A stretch of 64,000 nt of DNA from contig JABDKG010000087.1 of the NCBI GenBank assembly GCA_013002305.1, positions 166,167 to 230,166 of the forward strand, read 5' to 3'. Of the stretch, positions 1 to 10,700 are shown one piece after another (the first letter of the stretch is position 1; every line of letters begins with the position of its first letter). A program made the position numbers and the translations under genes. The notes under the pieces are model-generated. The model was not told the origin of the DNA. It saw nothing but the letters and a program-made list of their open reading frames with translations, and ran no database searches. This DNA is from Hellea sp. (lineage in GTDB: Bacteria > Pseudomonadota > Alphaproteobacteria > Caulobacterales > Maricaulaceae).

Positions 1-607
1 AACGATAGGCTTGAAGTAGAGCGGCAGGACCGAGATAGCGATCACCATTCCACCAATAGCTTGGGCAACTGGTGGAACAGGAAGCACACAGAATACACTC
101 GTAAAGGCCGTTGAGCTTCTCACGGTCTTCTGGCGATTGTTTATGTTCGGCTTTGGGCTCTGCTTCAGATGTCTGAAGCCAAGGCTGAATTTCAGCATAT
201 TGGGTATAAAATGTCGAAAGATCAGGCACCAAGTCACGGACCACAGGCATGTGAGGCAGCGGAGAAATTGTGATTGTGCCGCCATCAAGCTCATCAATGC
301 CTTTGGTACAAGCCAGCGTATTGCGCCCCCCAATATTCATAGCGCAAGATCCGCACACACCTTCGCGGCATGACCGGCGAAATGCCAAAGTCGGATCGAT
401 CTCGTTTTTAATTTTGAACAGAGCATCAAGTACCATTGGCCCACATTCATCCAGGTCTATCTTGTAAGTATCCCAGCGCGGCCCCTGCCCGTCAGAAGGA
501 TCAAAACGGTAAATCTTGAAGGTTTTCATATGCGAGCCGGAGCTTGCCGCTGGCCAGCTTGTTCCTTTGGACAATTTGGAATTTTTGGGAAGCGTCAGCT
601 GGACCAT
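1..607 (-). CDS. sdhB: Succinate dehydrogenase iron-sulfur subunit (3' end truncated by window start)
   Basis: Own translation of the minus strand from ATG at 607: [94 protein letters not shown]...[35 protein letters not shown]; both Fe-S cysteine motifs present. Absent from ORF track because it has no stop in the window. Confidence 0.97.
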   Translation of the reverse strand, partial: MVQLTLPKNSKLSKGTSWPAASSGSHMKTFKIYRFDPSDGQGPRWDTYKIDLDECGPMVLDALFKIKNEIDPTLAFRRSCREGVCGSCAMNIGGRNTLACTKGIDELDGGTITISPLPHMPVVRDLVPDLSTFYTQYAEIQPWLQTSEAEPKAEHKQSPEDREKLNGLYECILCASCSTSCPSYWWNGDRYLGPAALLQAYR

Positions 608-703
608 GAAAAGCTCTCTAAGTGATTTGCGCTTTTATAACGGTTTGGCGGCAAATTGCGAAGCTATATTTAGCTCAATTCATCCATTCGAATTGTCGCG
701 GCT

Positions 704-3535
704 CTATTCGTCCGGAACAATATGGTAAGAAACAGCCTTATCGCGCTTGAAAATGGCCGCTGAGACGGATTTAACATCGTCGAGTGACATCGATTGGTAA
801 GCATCATGTCGGCGTCTGTGTCGCTCTACGCGCTCAGGATCTGTTTGAGATTGTGAGATAATACCCATCCAGTAACTATTGCTCTCCAGTGTTTCCTCGA
901 TATTTTCGCGAATTGGCTGGATCGCGCGTTCAAATAGGTCTCGATCCAAGTCACCTGAAGCAAACTCGTTCGCAAGCGCATGAATCCGGGCTTCAGCTTT
1001 GTCGATCTCGTCGGGGGCGACCTCCAAAGAAACACCGAGATATCCATAATTAGGATAAACACGCGGCGCATTGAAAAAGGCTGAAGGCGAATAAGATGCG
1101 CCGAGTTCTTCCCGGATAATCTCTGTCAATCGGAGCTGGAACATAGATTTGGCTACATTGACCCGGCGGAGCATCATGTCATCGCGCCCATCATATGACG
1201 GCCAATAGACGCGTAGCATCGCAGTATTTTCCTCTCCAGCATGTGTAAGGACAGTTGGCCGGGTTTTACCTTCTGGAAATTTAAGGGTCACAGCTTCCTT
1301 AGACGGTAAGGGCATCGTGCGCTCAATTGCCGGTAAAGTCCCGAATGTTCTCGCAACTTCGCTGGTAATAACTTCTAAATCGATATCGCCAACCACTCCA
1401 ATTTCTATTAGCGAGCCTGGAACCGAATTTTCCATCCAAGCGCTGACTTGCGATAATTTGGCGCTCCGAAGAACTTGTTCATCGGGAATACCGAACCTCG
1501 AATCGTTTGATCGGATCAACCGATCAATATCTCGCGACGCGACGCCGCCGGGGGTCGAGTCCAGTGTCGGATAAAATGAGCTAATCAATTTGTCATATCG
1601 CGATTTTGCTTCGTCGCGAAATCCCGGCGCGGTGAAATAGGCCATCATAAGGTTCATTTGCTCACTGAGATCTTCAGGTGTCGTGGAGCCGCTCATGAAC
1701 ATTTGCCGAGTTCCGATGTCGTGTCCCACACCAACTGTTTTTCCCGCCATTAAGGTCGTGATGTCGTCAGCGCTATGGGCTACCAGTCCGCCCAAGGATA
1801 AGGCGTTCCCAATGAGCCATCTGAGGCCCTGCCCATTTTCCGGAAGCTGCAACTCGCCGTTTCCATACGCGATTTGGATCGCCATTGTGCCTTTCCGATA
1901 AGGGGTCTTTTTCATGTTTAGCCGCACACCGTTTTCAAAAACGATTTGCGTAAAATCGATGTCCTCAATCACAGTCTTCGATTCGATTTTACCGGGCTCT
2001 CCGAAATCTATATAAGCAAAGTCCACAATTTCTGATTCAGAATTTCGTGTCAGCTCGACCGTGCGGCTTTTGTCAAAAACTGTGAGTATTTCAGACTCAG
2101 GATCCTCTAATATCGCCGACGTTGAGAGGTATATTTGAGGATTTTCTAAGCCGGTCCAATTGATTTTGAAGGCGTTATGAATTTGCTCGGGTGTGATATC
2201 ATCCGCATAGCGGTTAAAGAGCTCCAGATTGAATGCCGGGCTAGTCTTAGTGTTATCTGCCGTGTAGCTTCCAAGGATTGAGCGGGCCAAACTCGGCGTT
2301 CTGCGCGTTGCGGCGCGTTCGACGGAAACTTCGAGTGCCCTCCGCGAATTGGCTAACTGCTCATTCAGTTCCGCTTGCGTAAAACCAAATTCATAGGCAC
2401 GTCGCAGCTCTTGTTCCGCTGTTATCAAAGCATCGGCCCAACGTTCGGGCTGCGTGCTCATCGTCACTGAAGATATTCGAGCCGCGTCGTAAGCAGTCGA
2501 AGTCGAAGCGCCGCCGGAAATAAAACTCGCTTCTGTCGTTTGGGCCAGTTTGGCCAGTCGACGGGATAAGATACGGTTCCCCAATGCTTCGATATAAAAA
2601 TCTCTGCGGTTTGCTTTGCTATCTCCACGCAAATCAGGTGGGCCGAAAATATTTAGGGACACTGAAGTCTGAATTTCAGGGTCCGAATAATATTCAGCTG
2701 ACTTACCTCTCGCCTTCAATGGTTTGATTTCATAAGATTTTTTGGCAGTTCCCTGACCTTCCCAATCTGCAAAATATTGTGCTATCTTGGCCGCAGCATA
2801 ATCGGTTTCAAAATCTCCAACTAGAACGATGAAGGCATTCTCAGGCCTATAATAGCCGTCATAAAACGCCCGAAATTGGTCAGCCGTCACAGACTGAATG
2901 GTCTCGATTTCTCCTATGGGTAATCTGTCCGGGATTAATGTTCCCTCGAGGAAATAGGACAATTGAGCAATTGACGCGTTGTAAGCGGCATTCGTGCGCG
3001 CTCTTTTCTCCGCTAGAATGACACCGCGCTCTTTGTCGATCGCTTCAGGATCCAAGAGCAGGTTAGAGGCGGTCTCGCGCATTATGAACAAAGCTTCGTC
3101 GATAATCTCATCATTAACTTCGGGAAGCTCGAGTTGGTAATTTGTGTCCTGAAACCCGGTCGAAGCATTGGTGTCCGGCCCAAATGCTAAGCCAAACTTT
3201 TCCAGTCTGGGTATCATTTCCCCTTCTGGAATATTTTTTGAGCCGTTGAAGGCCATATGTTCTAAAAAATGTGCCAACCCGCGTTCCTCATCTGCTTCAT
3301 TAATCGACCCTGTATCAATATGCATTAATAGGCTGGCAGTATTTGAAGGGGTGGCGTTATGCATGACAGCGTAACGCAGGCCGTTATCGAGACGTCCATA
3401 GGCGATAGCCGCCTCTGGTTCCATATCACTAATGTCATGCGGGAAATATGCTTCCTTTTTGCCGGAACATCCGGCCAAGATGAGCATCGCTGCAGCAAGT
3501 AAAAAAGCGGAGATAACCCGCTGAGAATCAAACAT
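704..3535 (-). CDS. M16 family (insulinase-like) metallopeptidase, lipoprotein
   Basis: HFLEHMAFNG (HxxEH) plus second M16 half; lipobox LILAGC. Start chosen at MFDSQRV (3535), since the tracked start at 3589 precedes the signal peptide. Confidence 0.9.
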   Translation of the reverse strand: MFDSQRVISAFLLAAAMLILAGCSGKKEAYFPHDISDMEPEAAIAYGRLDNGLRYAVMHNATPSNTASLLMHIDTGSINEADEERGLAHFLEHMAFNGSKNIPEGEMIPRLEKFGLAFGPDTNASTGFQDTNYQLELPEVNDEIIDEALFIMRETASNLLLDPEAIDKERGVILAEKRARTNAAYNASIAQLSYFLEGTLIPDRLPIGEIETIQSVTADQFRAFYDGYYRPENAFIVLVGDFETDYAAAKIAQYFADWEGQGTAKKSYEIKPLKARGKSAEYYSDPEIQTSVSLNIFGPPDLRGDSKANRRDFYIEALGNRILSRRLAKLAQTTEASFISGGASTSTAYDAARISSVTMSTQPERWADALITAEQELRRAYEFGFTQAELNEQLANSRRALEVSVERAATRRTPSLARSILGSYTADNTKTSPAFNLELFNRYADDITPEQIHNAFKINWTGLENPQIYLSTSAILEDPESEILTVFDKSRTVELTRNSESEIVDFAYIDFGEPGKIESKTVIEDIDFTQIVFENGVRLNMKKTPYRKGTMAIQIAYGNGELQLPENGQGLRWLIGNALSLGGLVAHSADDITTLMAGKTVGVGHDIGTRQMFMSGSTTPEDLSEQMNLMMAYFTAPGFRDEAKSRYDKLISSFYPTLDSTPGGVASRDIDRLIRSNDSRFGIPDEQVLRSAKLSQVSAWMENSVPGSLIEIGVVGDIDLEVITSEVARTFGTLPAIERTMPLPSKEAVTLKFPEGKTRPTVLTHAGEENTAMLRVYWPSYDGRDDMMLRRVNVAKSMFQLRLTEIIREELGASYSPSAFFNAPRVYPNYGYLGVSLEVAPDEIDKAEARIHALANEFASGDLDRDLFERAIQPIRENIEETLESNSYWMGIISQSQTDPERVERHRRRHDAYQSMSLDDVKSVSAAIFKRDKAVSYHIVPDE

Positions 3536-3593
3536 AGTTTCCCCAAAGCAATCCGAACTATCAGTGCCGAATATTTTGCCTATCGACAAGGGT

Positions 3594-6500
3594 CTATTCG
3601 CCGAGATTTAAAAGCGCAGGATCGCCCCCCTGCGCGGTGATATTATTTGTGATTGTCACTTCTGCGGCAAATCGATGGAGGTAATGCGGGCCTCCGGCTT
3701 TGGGGCCGGTACCGGATAGACCTAAACCACCGAAAGGCTGTACACCGACTACGGCACCGATGATATTGCGATTTATATAGATATTTCCTGCCGGCACCGC
3801 TTTTCGAATTTTCTCCGCAAAGCTTTCAAGACGACTATGGACACCTAAGGTCAAGCCAAATCCTTTTCCGGCAAATTCTTTGGCGAGCTTCTCGAGGTTC
3901 TTATGTTTGTAACGGATGACATGGAGAATAGGCCCAAATTGTTCTTTATTGATATGTTTTAACGAATTTGCCTCAATGAGTGTTGGTGCCATGAAAAACC
4001 CGTCATCGCAAAAAGACGGCAAATGGCATTGCTTTAAAAGCCTCATCGATTGCGGAAGATTGCCGACATAGTCTTGGAGACCGTTTAAAGCCTCGGCATC
4101 GATGACAGGGCCGACATCGGTTTCTCTCGCGGCAGGATTGCCGATATGAAGACAATCCATTGCGCCTTTTATACCCTCAATCATATGGTCTGCCGTTTCC
4201 TCAGGCAGAAACAATATGCGCAAGGCCGAGCATCTCTGTCCGGCCGCGTTAAAGGCTGAGGCAACGACATCATCCAGGACCTGTTCACGTAGCGCTGTTG
4301 TATCAACGAACATTCCATTGAGACCGCCAGTTTCTGCAACAAGAATTGGGATTGCACCGTCCTTGGCCGCCAAATTTCGGTTAATTATTTTGGCAACATC
4401 TGTCGATCCTGTAAAACAGACTCCCGCAATATCTGGAAATTTGACCAGCTGGTCGCCAACGATTTCGCCTGATCCCGGCAGCAAGTGAAGGACGTTTTTC
4501 GGCAGGCCGGCTTTGATAAAGAGCTGCACGGCCATGAAGGCCGTCAAAGGCGTCTGCTCGGCAGGTTTAGCCAGCACAGTATTCCCTGCCGCTAAGGCGG
4601 CCATAACTTGTCCTGTGAAAATCGCCAGAGGGAAATTCCAAGGACTAATGCAAACGAACACGCCTCGGCCCATTAGATAAAGGTCGTTTGTTTCACCGGC
4701 AGGGCCTGGCAATCTTTGTCCCTTGTCAAATTCACTTGATGCTTGGGCAGCATAATAACGTATGAAATCAACCGCTTCTCTGACTTCATTAATGCTGTCA
4801 GAGAAGCATTTCCCGGCCTCCAACGCCATCAGGGTGACGAATTCTTCCATTTTTCCTTCAAGAGCATCAGCACATTTGCGAAGGATTTTTGCCCTGCCCG
4901 ATCCGCCCAAATCATTCCATTTAATTTGCGCTTTTACAGCCGATTTGTGCGCCGTTGCAATATCGCTTCCGCTTGCCTCTCTGACGGTCCCTACTTTTTG
5001 GCTGTCAAACGGCGAAAAAACCGCATGACCTTTTGAATTGGAAATTTTACCGTTGACTATAGGGCCAGCCGCAATTGCGAACTGGTTTGAAGCTCTTTTT
5101 TCAAGCGCCATGACATTGCTTTCTTGATAGATATCAATTGAAGTTGAATTTGGGCGTGTTTTGCCAAACATGTCTCTCGGCAACGCAATTTTATCATGCC
5201 GTGCTGGCGTGAAAAAAGCGAAAGGTGATCGCGCCACATGTTCCGGCAGCTCATCATCATCCAAAAATCGATGGACAAATGACGTATTGGCACCGTTTTC
5301 CAGCAATCGCCTGACCAAATAGGGCAAAAGATCTTCATGGGCGCCAACCGGCGCATAAATACGGACGGGTCGCCGCGGGCCCACGGCACGATATAACGCT
5401 TCACCCATACCGTGCAGGCGTTGAAATTCAAATCCTGCTCCCGCGTCGCCTGCCATTGCCTCAATCGCTGCAACTGTGTGAGCATTGTGGGTTGCAAATT
5501 GAGGGTAAACATGGGGACGTGCGTCAAGCAGAAGCCGCGCACAGGCAAGGAAAGACAGATCGGTCGTTGGCTTTCGGGTCCAAACCGGATAATCTGGATG
5601 AGCTTCAATTTGACTGTGTTTAATCTCGCTATCCCAGTACGCCCCCTTGACCAACCTAATCATTAAGCGCCGATTGGTTTTCTTGGCTCTTTCAATCAAT
5701 TTTCGACATACAATCCTAGCGCGTTTTTGGTAGGCTTGGACGGCAAGTCCCAATCCTTGCCAGTCCTTTAGTGTCGGCTCAGTTAATAGTTTATCTAATA
5801 ATTTCAATGAAATAACGAGTCGATCTGCTTCTTCAGCGTCCAGACATAAATTAATGTCTCCGCGCGCTGCCTCCTGACACAGATTGAGCAGTAACGGATA
5901 TAGTTCCGTCATCACAGAGCTTTCATGAAGCACGTCGTACTGAGCATGAAGCGCAGAAAGCTTAACTGAAATCCCGTTTATTCTTTCGGGCCGCGCATCC
6001 TCCATTTTCTCGCCGCCGCGAGCGGCGTTAAGCGCTTCAATTGCGTCTAAATAGGCATTGTAGTATCGAACTGCATCGGACTTGGTTCGCGCACCTTCTC
6101 CGAGCATGTCAAATGAACACAGTCCAGGGATTGATTTATCCAGTCCGAGCTTCTCCGAGCGATGGATAGCGGCATCGATCGTACGTCCGACGACGAATTG
6201 TTCGCCCATAATGCGCATAGCCTGCATCATCGCCGCCCTTATGACCGGTTCACCGAGGCGCCGGGTTATATTGTGCATAAATGTGCCAACATCCGCTTGC
6301 GCAGTCTCATCGACATCCACGATTTTCCCCGTTAACATCAGGCCCAATGTTGAAGCATTAACGAGCCAGCTATCTGATTGACCCTTATGGCTGGCCCACG
6401 CCCCAGAGCTGATCTTCTCAGCGATGAGTTTATCGGCTGTCCGGTTGTCAGGGACGCGCAAAAGTGACTCAGCCAGACACATAAGGGCCAGTCCTTCATT

Positions 6501-6704
6501 GTTAGAAAGACCAAATTCCTCCAAAAAGGTCTCCATCAGACCTTTTTTCTTGGTTTGGGACCGCGCTTTTCGGACGTAAGCGATAGCGGTTTGATCGATT
6601 TCGGACTGCTGGGCGTTTGTTAGCCCTATCAATTTCGGTAGATCGACCGCGGATTCGGCCTCGGGCTCATATTTGATCTGATCAATTTCAGCCCAATAAT
6701 TCAT
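3594..6704 (-). CDS. putA: Bifunctional proline dehydrogenase / L-glutamate-gamma-semialdehyde dehydrogenase
   Basis: 1036 aa; N-terminal PRODH (RLVKGAYWDSEIK) and C-terminal ALDH (FVCISPWNFPLAIFTGQ, AETGGLN, FNAAGQRCSALR). Confidence 0.97.
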   Translation of the reverse strand: MNYWAEIDQIKYEPEAESAVDLPKLIGLTNAQQSEIDQTAIAYVRKARSQTKKKGLMETFLEEFGLSNNEGLALMCLAESLLRVPDNRTADKLIAEKISSGAWASHKGQSDSWLVNASTLGLMLTGKIVDVDETAQADVGTFMHNITRRLGEPVIRAAMMQAMRIMGEQFVVGRTIDAAIHRSEKLGLDKSIPGLCSFDMLGEGARTKSDAVRYYNAYLDAIEALNAARGGEKMEDARPERINGISVKLSALHAQYDVLHESSVMTELYPLLLNLCQEAARGDINLCLDAEEADRLVISLKLLDKLLTEPTLKDWQGLGLAVQAYQKRARIVCRKLIERAKKTNRRLMIRLVKGAYWDSEIKHSQIEAHPDYPVWTRKPTTDLSFLACARLLLDARPHVYPQFATHNAHTVAAIEAMAGDAGAGFEFQRLHGMGEALYRAVGPRRPVRIYAPVGAHEDLLPYLVRRLLENGANTSFVHRFLDDDELPEHVARSPFAFFTPARHDKIALPRDMFGKTRPNSTSIDIYQESNVMALEKRASNQFAIAAGPIVNGKISNSKGHAVFSPFDSQKVGTVREASGSDIATAHKSAVKAQIKWNDLGGSGRAKILRKCADALEGKMEEFVTLMALEAGKCFSDSINEVREAVDFIRYYAAQASSEFDKGQRLPGPAGETNDLYLMGRGVFVCISPWNFPLAIFTGQVMAALAAGNTVLAKPAEQTPLTAFMAVQLFIKAGLPKNVLHLLPGSGEIVGDQLVKFPDIAGVCFTGSTDVAKIINRNLAAKDGAIPILVAETGGLNGMFVDTTALREQVLDDVVASAFNAAGQRCSALRILFLPEETADHMIEGIKGAMDCLHIGNPAARETDVGPVIDAEALNGLQDYVGNLPQSMRLLKQCHLPSFCDDGFFMAPTLIEANSLKHINKEQFGPILHVIRYKHKNLEKLAKEFAGKGFGLTLGVHSRLESFAEKIRKAVPAGNIYINRNIIGAVVGVQPFGGLGLSGTGPKAGGPHYLHRFAAEVTITNNITAQGGDPALLNLGE

Positions 6705-6955
6705 AAAAAATAGATCCGCAAAACTCTATTCCCCATTTAGTATAATTTTGCGCACAATACATTCGTTTTCTATCTATATTATGCGATTTTATTCCCTCAA
6801 ATTAGGCATAGATCGTAAGATACCATTCCAGTCAGCTTTTGTTCACATTAAGAGGCCTACGCGCTTGCCAACAATGAATCATATCTATAATTCGAGACCA
6901 GTTTGAAAATATCGTCCAAATGCAAATTTTCTAACGCCATTGGCGTGAGATCCTA

Positions 6956-7588
6956 ATGTCGCAAAAGTCGGCAGCCCATTTTAATGAGATAATTGTCTTC
7001 GATTTTGATGGCACGATAACTACCCGCGATACATTTGCTTTATTCCTCCGATATTACGCCGGCACAGCGCGCTGGGCGTTTAAAATCCTGCAATTATCGC
7101 CCATTTTCTTAGCTTATGGTCTAAAACTGATTGATCGAAACCGTGTAAAAGCAAAAGTGATCTACAAGTTTTTTAAGGGCGAAAAAGTTGAGGCCGTAGA
7201 AGTAGCAGCCGCAAAGTTTGCAAATGAAGTGATTCCACACCTAATTCGACCCGCAGCTCAGGCCGCTCTCGATGAGGCGAAAAACAAGCCCGAGTCTTTA
7301 TATATATGCAGCGCATCAATAACGCCCTATTTGAAGACATGGTGCGAAAATCAAAACATCCCGAATCTTCTAGCAACTGACTTAGAACAGGAAAACGGTG
7401 TATACACCGGACGAATCAAAGGTTGGAATATTTGGGGTCCGGGCAAAATTCGCCGCATTTTGGCCGAATTTGCTCCATATTCAGTTAGAATCCGAGAAGC
7501 CTATGGCGATAGCAGAGGAGATAAAGAACTATTACACGCGGCAGAGGTGTCTAATTGGCGGCCTTTTCGCCTAATTGCACATCAATGA
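6956..7588 (+). CDS. HAD-IB family hydrolase (phosphoserine phosphatase-like)
   Basis: IIVFDFDGTITTRDTF motif I; YICSASITPYLKTW; AYGDSRGDKELL motif IV. Confidence 0.85.
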   Translation: MSQKSAAHFNEIIVFDFDGTITTRDTFALFLRYYAGTARWAFKILQLSPIFLAYGLKLIDRNRVKAKVIYKFFKGEKVEAVEVAAAKFANEVIPHLIRPAAQAALDEAKNKPESLYICSASITPYLKTWCENQNIPNLLATDLEQENGVYTGRIKGWNIWGPGKIRRILAEFAPYSVRIREAYGDSRGDKELLHAAEVSNWRPFRLIAHQ

Positions 7589-7639
7589 TTGAAATTATAT
7601 TTTAACCGATTAAAGAGAGACCAACGCCTAGCCAAATCA

Positions 7640-7654
7640 TTAAAGATTGGTTAA
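7640..7654. promoter_or_regulatory. Putative CtrA-type binding site (TTAA-N7-TTAA) upstream of the giant repeat gene
   Basis: TTAA AGATTGG TTAA read directly; 63 bp upstream of ATG 7718. A further TTAACC lies at 7602. Confidence 0.45.
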
Positions 7655-7717
7655 GGTGCGAGTAACTGTACCTAACAGTTTGGATTGAACATAAATGAGA
7701 GTTTGGGGGTTTTTTAA

Positions 7718-10700
7718 ATGAAACGTACTCTATTAATGGCCGTAAGTGCCGTGGTGTTAACAGCACCAACCATCGCTCAGGAATTACCACCTGGTAATCC
7801 ATTACCTGGCGAATGCTTTGCCCGCGTTTTAGTGCCGGCAACCTATGAAACATCAACCGAGCAGGTTGTGCAGCGCGCTGCTTCTGAAGAACTCAGAAAA
7901 ATTCCAGCTCGCTATGAAACCGTAACCGAGCGGGTTCTCGTTCAGGAAGAAAGCTATCAGCTCGTTCCTGTTGGAACTTCCGGCTACCGTTATCCGTCGA
8001 ACGTTACCTTTGGTGGCGCGACATACTCTATAGATGCGAACGGAATGGTCCGGACTCAATCTGCAGGGTCCGCAGGTGCCGCAGGCACTGTGATTGGTCG
8101 TGTTGACGCTAATGGCAATGTGGTTGGATCAGATGGTTCAATGCTCGCAAGAAGCGCCGTTCGCGTAACGGCCACAAGCACAGGCAGCCAAACCGGCGCC
8201 TTGTCTCCAACATTCCGGACCGTTACCGAAACTGTCGTCGTTCAAGAAGCGTCAACAGAATTATTTACAGTTCCCGCAGTTTACGGAACGGAAACTGAAA
8301 CAGTTGTCGTAAAGCCTGAGACCGTTGAATATGTTACGGTACCAGCCACTTACGAAACTTATAACGAAACTGTTGTGGTGCAAGAAGCATCGACTGAACT
8401 CGTTACTGTACCCCCTGTATTCGAGACAGTCACAGAAACAGTTGTCGTACAAGATGCTACAACTCAACTCGTAACAATCCCTGCTGAGTATGGAACGGTC
8501 TCCGAGACGGTAGTCGTTCAGCCACAAAGTGTAGACTATGTGACTGTGCCGCCGACATATGAGACTGTAACTGAAACTGTTGTCGTTCAGGACGCTTCGA
8601 CCCAATTGGTCTCTGTTCCTGCAACTTTTGACACCGTAACAGAAACAATGGTGGTCAAAGACGCCTCAACTGAGCTGGTAACTATTCCGGCAACTTTTGA
8701 AACAGTCACTGAGACTGTTGTAGTCCAAGACGCCACGACACAGCTTGTAACCGTCCCGCCTGTATTTGAAACTGTATCTGAAACAGTCGTCGTTCAGCCG
8801 CAAACGGTTACCTATGAAAGCATCCCGGCGACTTACGGAACGGTTACTGAAACAATCGTCGTTCAGGAAGCTTCAACCGAGCTTGTCACTGTCCCAGCTG
8901 TATATGAAACTGTTTCCGAAACAGTTGTCGTTCAGCCACAAACAACTGAACTCGTAACAGTGCCCGCCGTATTTGGTTCGGTTACTGAAACGATCGTTGT
9001 TCAAGACGCTTCAACTGAGCTGGTCACTGTGCCGCCTGTGTTTGGTACCGTTTCTGAAACTGTTGTTGTTCAGCCTCAAACAGTTGAATATGCTGTATTA
9101 CCTGCTGAGTATGAAACCTATAACGAGACTATCGTTGTGCAAGAAGCCTCTACTGAGCTGGCGACTATCCCAGCCGAGTTTGGCACCGTTTCTGAAACAG
9201 TGGTCGTTCAGCCAGCATCTGTCGAATATGTGACAATGCCAGCTGTATTTGAAACTGTGCAAGAAGCTGTTATTGTTCAGGAAGCATCTTCTGAGCTTGT
9301 TACTGTACCACCTGTCTACGAGACAGTCTCTGAAACCGTTGTCGTCCAGCCTCAAACTGTTGAATATGTAACAGTACCGCCGGTTTATGACACTGTTACG
9401 GAAACCGTCGTTGTTCAGGAAGCATCTACAGAACTTGTTACAGTACCGGCCGTTTACGGAACTGTGACTGAAACAGTCGTCGTTCAGCCAGCATCTGTCA
9501 CTTATGAGACAATACCTGCTGTATACGAAACCGTTCAGCGCCCTGTCGTTGTTCAGGAAGCCTCAACAGAGCTCGTAACAATACCGCCAGTCTTTGAGAC
9601 CGTAACTGAGACCGTCGTTGTGACGCCACAAACCGTTACGTACAAAGTCATTCCGGCCGTATATGAAACTGTTCAAGAGGCTGTCGTTGTTCAAGCCGCT
9701 TCAACAGAACTTGTTACAGTGCCGCCTGTTTATGAGACCGTTACTGAAACCGTCATGGTACAAGCACAGTCAGTTGATTATGCGACTATTCCAGCGACAT
9801 ATGAGACCTACAATGAAACAATCGTTGTTCAGGAAGCCTCAAATGAGCTGATCACTGTCCCAGCGACTTTCGAAACTGTTACGGAAACAGTTGTCGTACA
9901 GCCACAATCCGTGACTTACACAACTCTACCGCCAGTATTTGATACTGTGACTGAAACCGTTGTTGTTCAGGAAGCATCTACTGAGTTGGTCATTGTACCG
10001 CCAGTATTTGAAACTGTTTCTGAAACTGTCGTCGTACAGCCGCAGACCGTTGACTATGTCGCTGTTCCAGCGACTTACGAAACCGTTCAGGAAACAGTCA
10101 TTGTCCAGGAAGCGTCCACACAATTGGTCACTGTACCGCCTGTGTTTGAAACAGTGTCGGAAACTGTTGTCGTTCAGCCAGCATCCGTCACCTATACTAC
10201 GGTTCCAGCGGTATTCGAAACCGTCACTGAAACCGTTGTCGTTCAAGAAGCGTCTACAGAGTTGGTAACTGTGCCAGCCAAGTATAAGACTGTTACTGAA
10301 ACCGTTGTTGTTCAAGAAGCATCAACAGAGCTGGTCACGATCCCGGCTGTGTTTGAAACTGTTGAAGAATCGGTTGTGGTTCAGGAAGCATCGACCGAAT
10401 TGGTCACTATGCCACCTGTGTTCGAAACCGTTACAGAAACGGTTGTTGTTCAAGCGCAATCTGTCGACTATGTTACTGTTCCAGCGACATATGAAACTTA
10501 CAATGAAACTGTAGTCGTACAGGAAGCATCAACTGAACTCGTAACTGTGCCAGCCGAATACGGTACGGTGACAGAGACCGTTGTTGTACAAGATGCCTCA
10601 ACGGAGCTGGTAACTATCCCAGCGGAATATGGAACAGTTTCTGAAACAGTCGTTGTTCGCGAAGCCTCAACTGAGCTTGTCAGCGTACCGGCAACGTTCA

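Noticed and set aside
137-728. ORFs of 78, 65 and 70 aa on the plus strand at the window start
   Set aside because: They overlap antisense to clear sdhB coding sequence on the minus strand.
5057-5608. 183-aa minus-strand ORF
   Set aside because: Alternative frame inside putA on the same strand; composition atypical and no motif.
6934-6946. ACGCCA-T-TGGCGT palindrome 9 bp before the HAD gene
   Set aside because: Short enough to be chance; no second copy or partner regulator seen.
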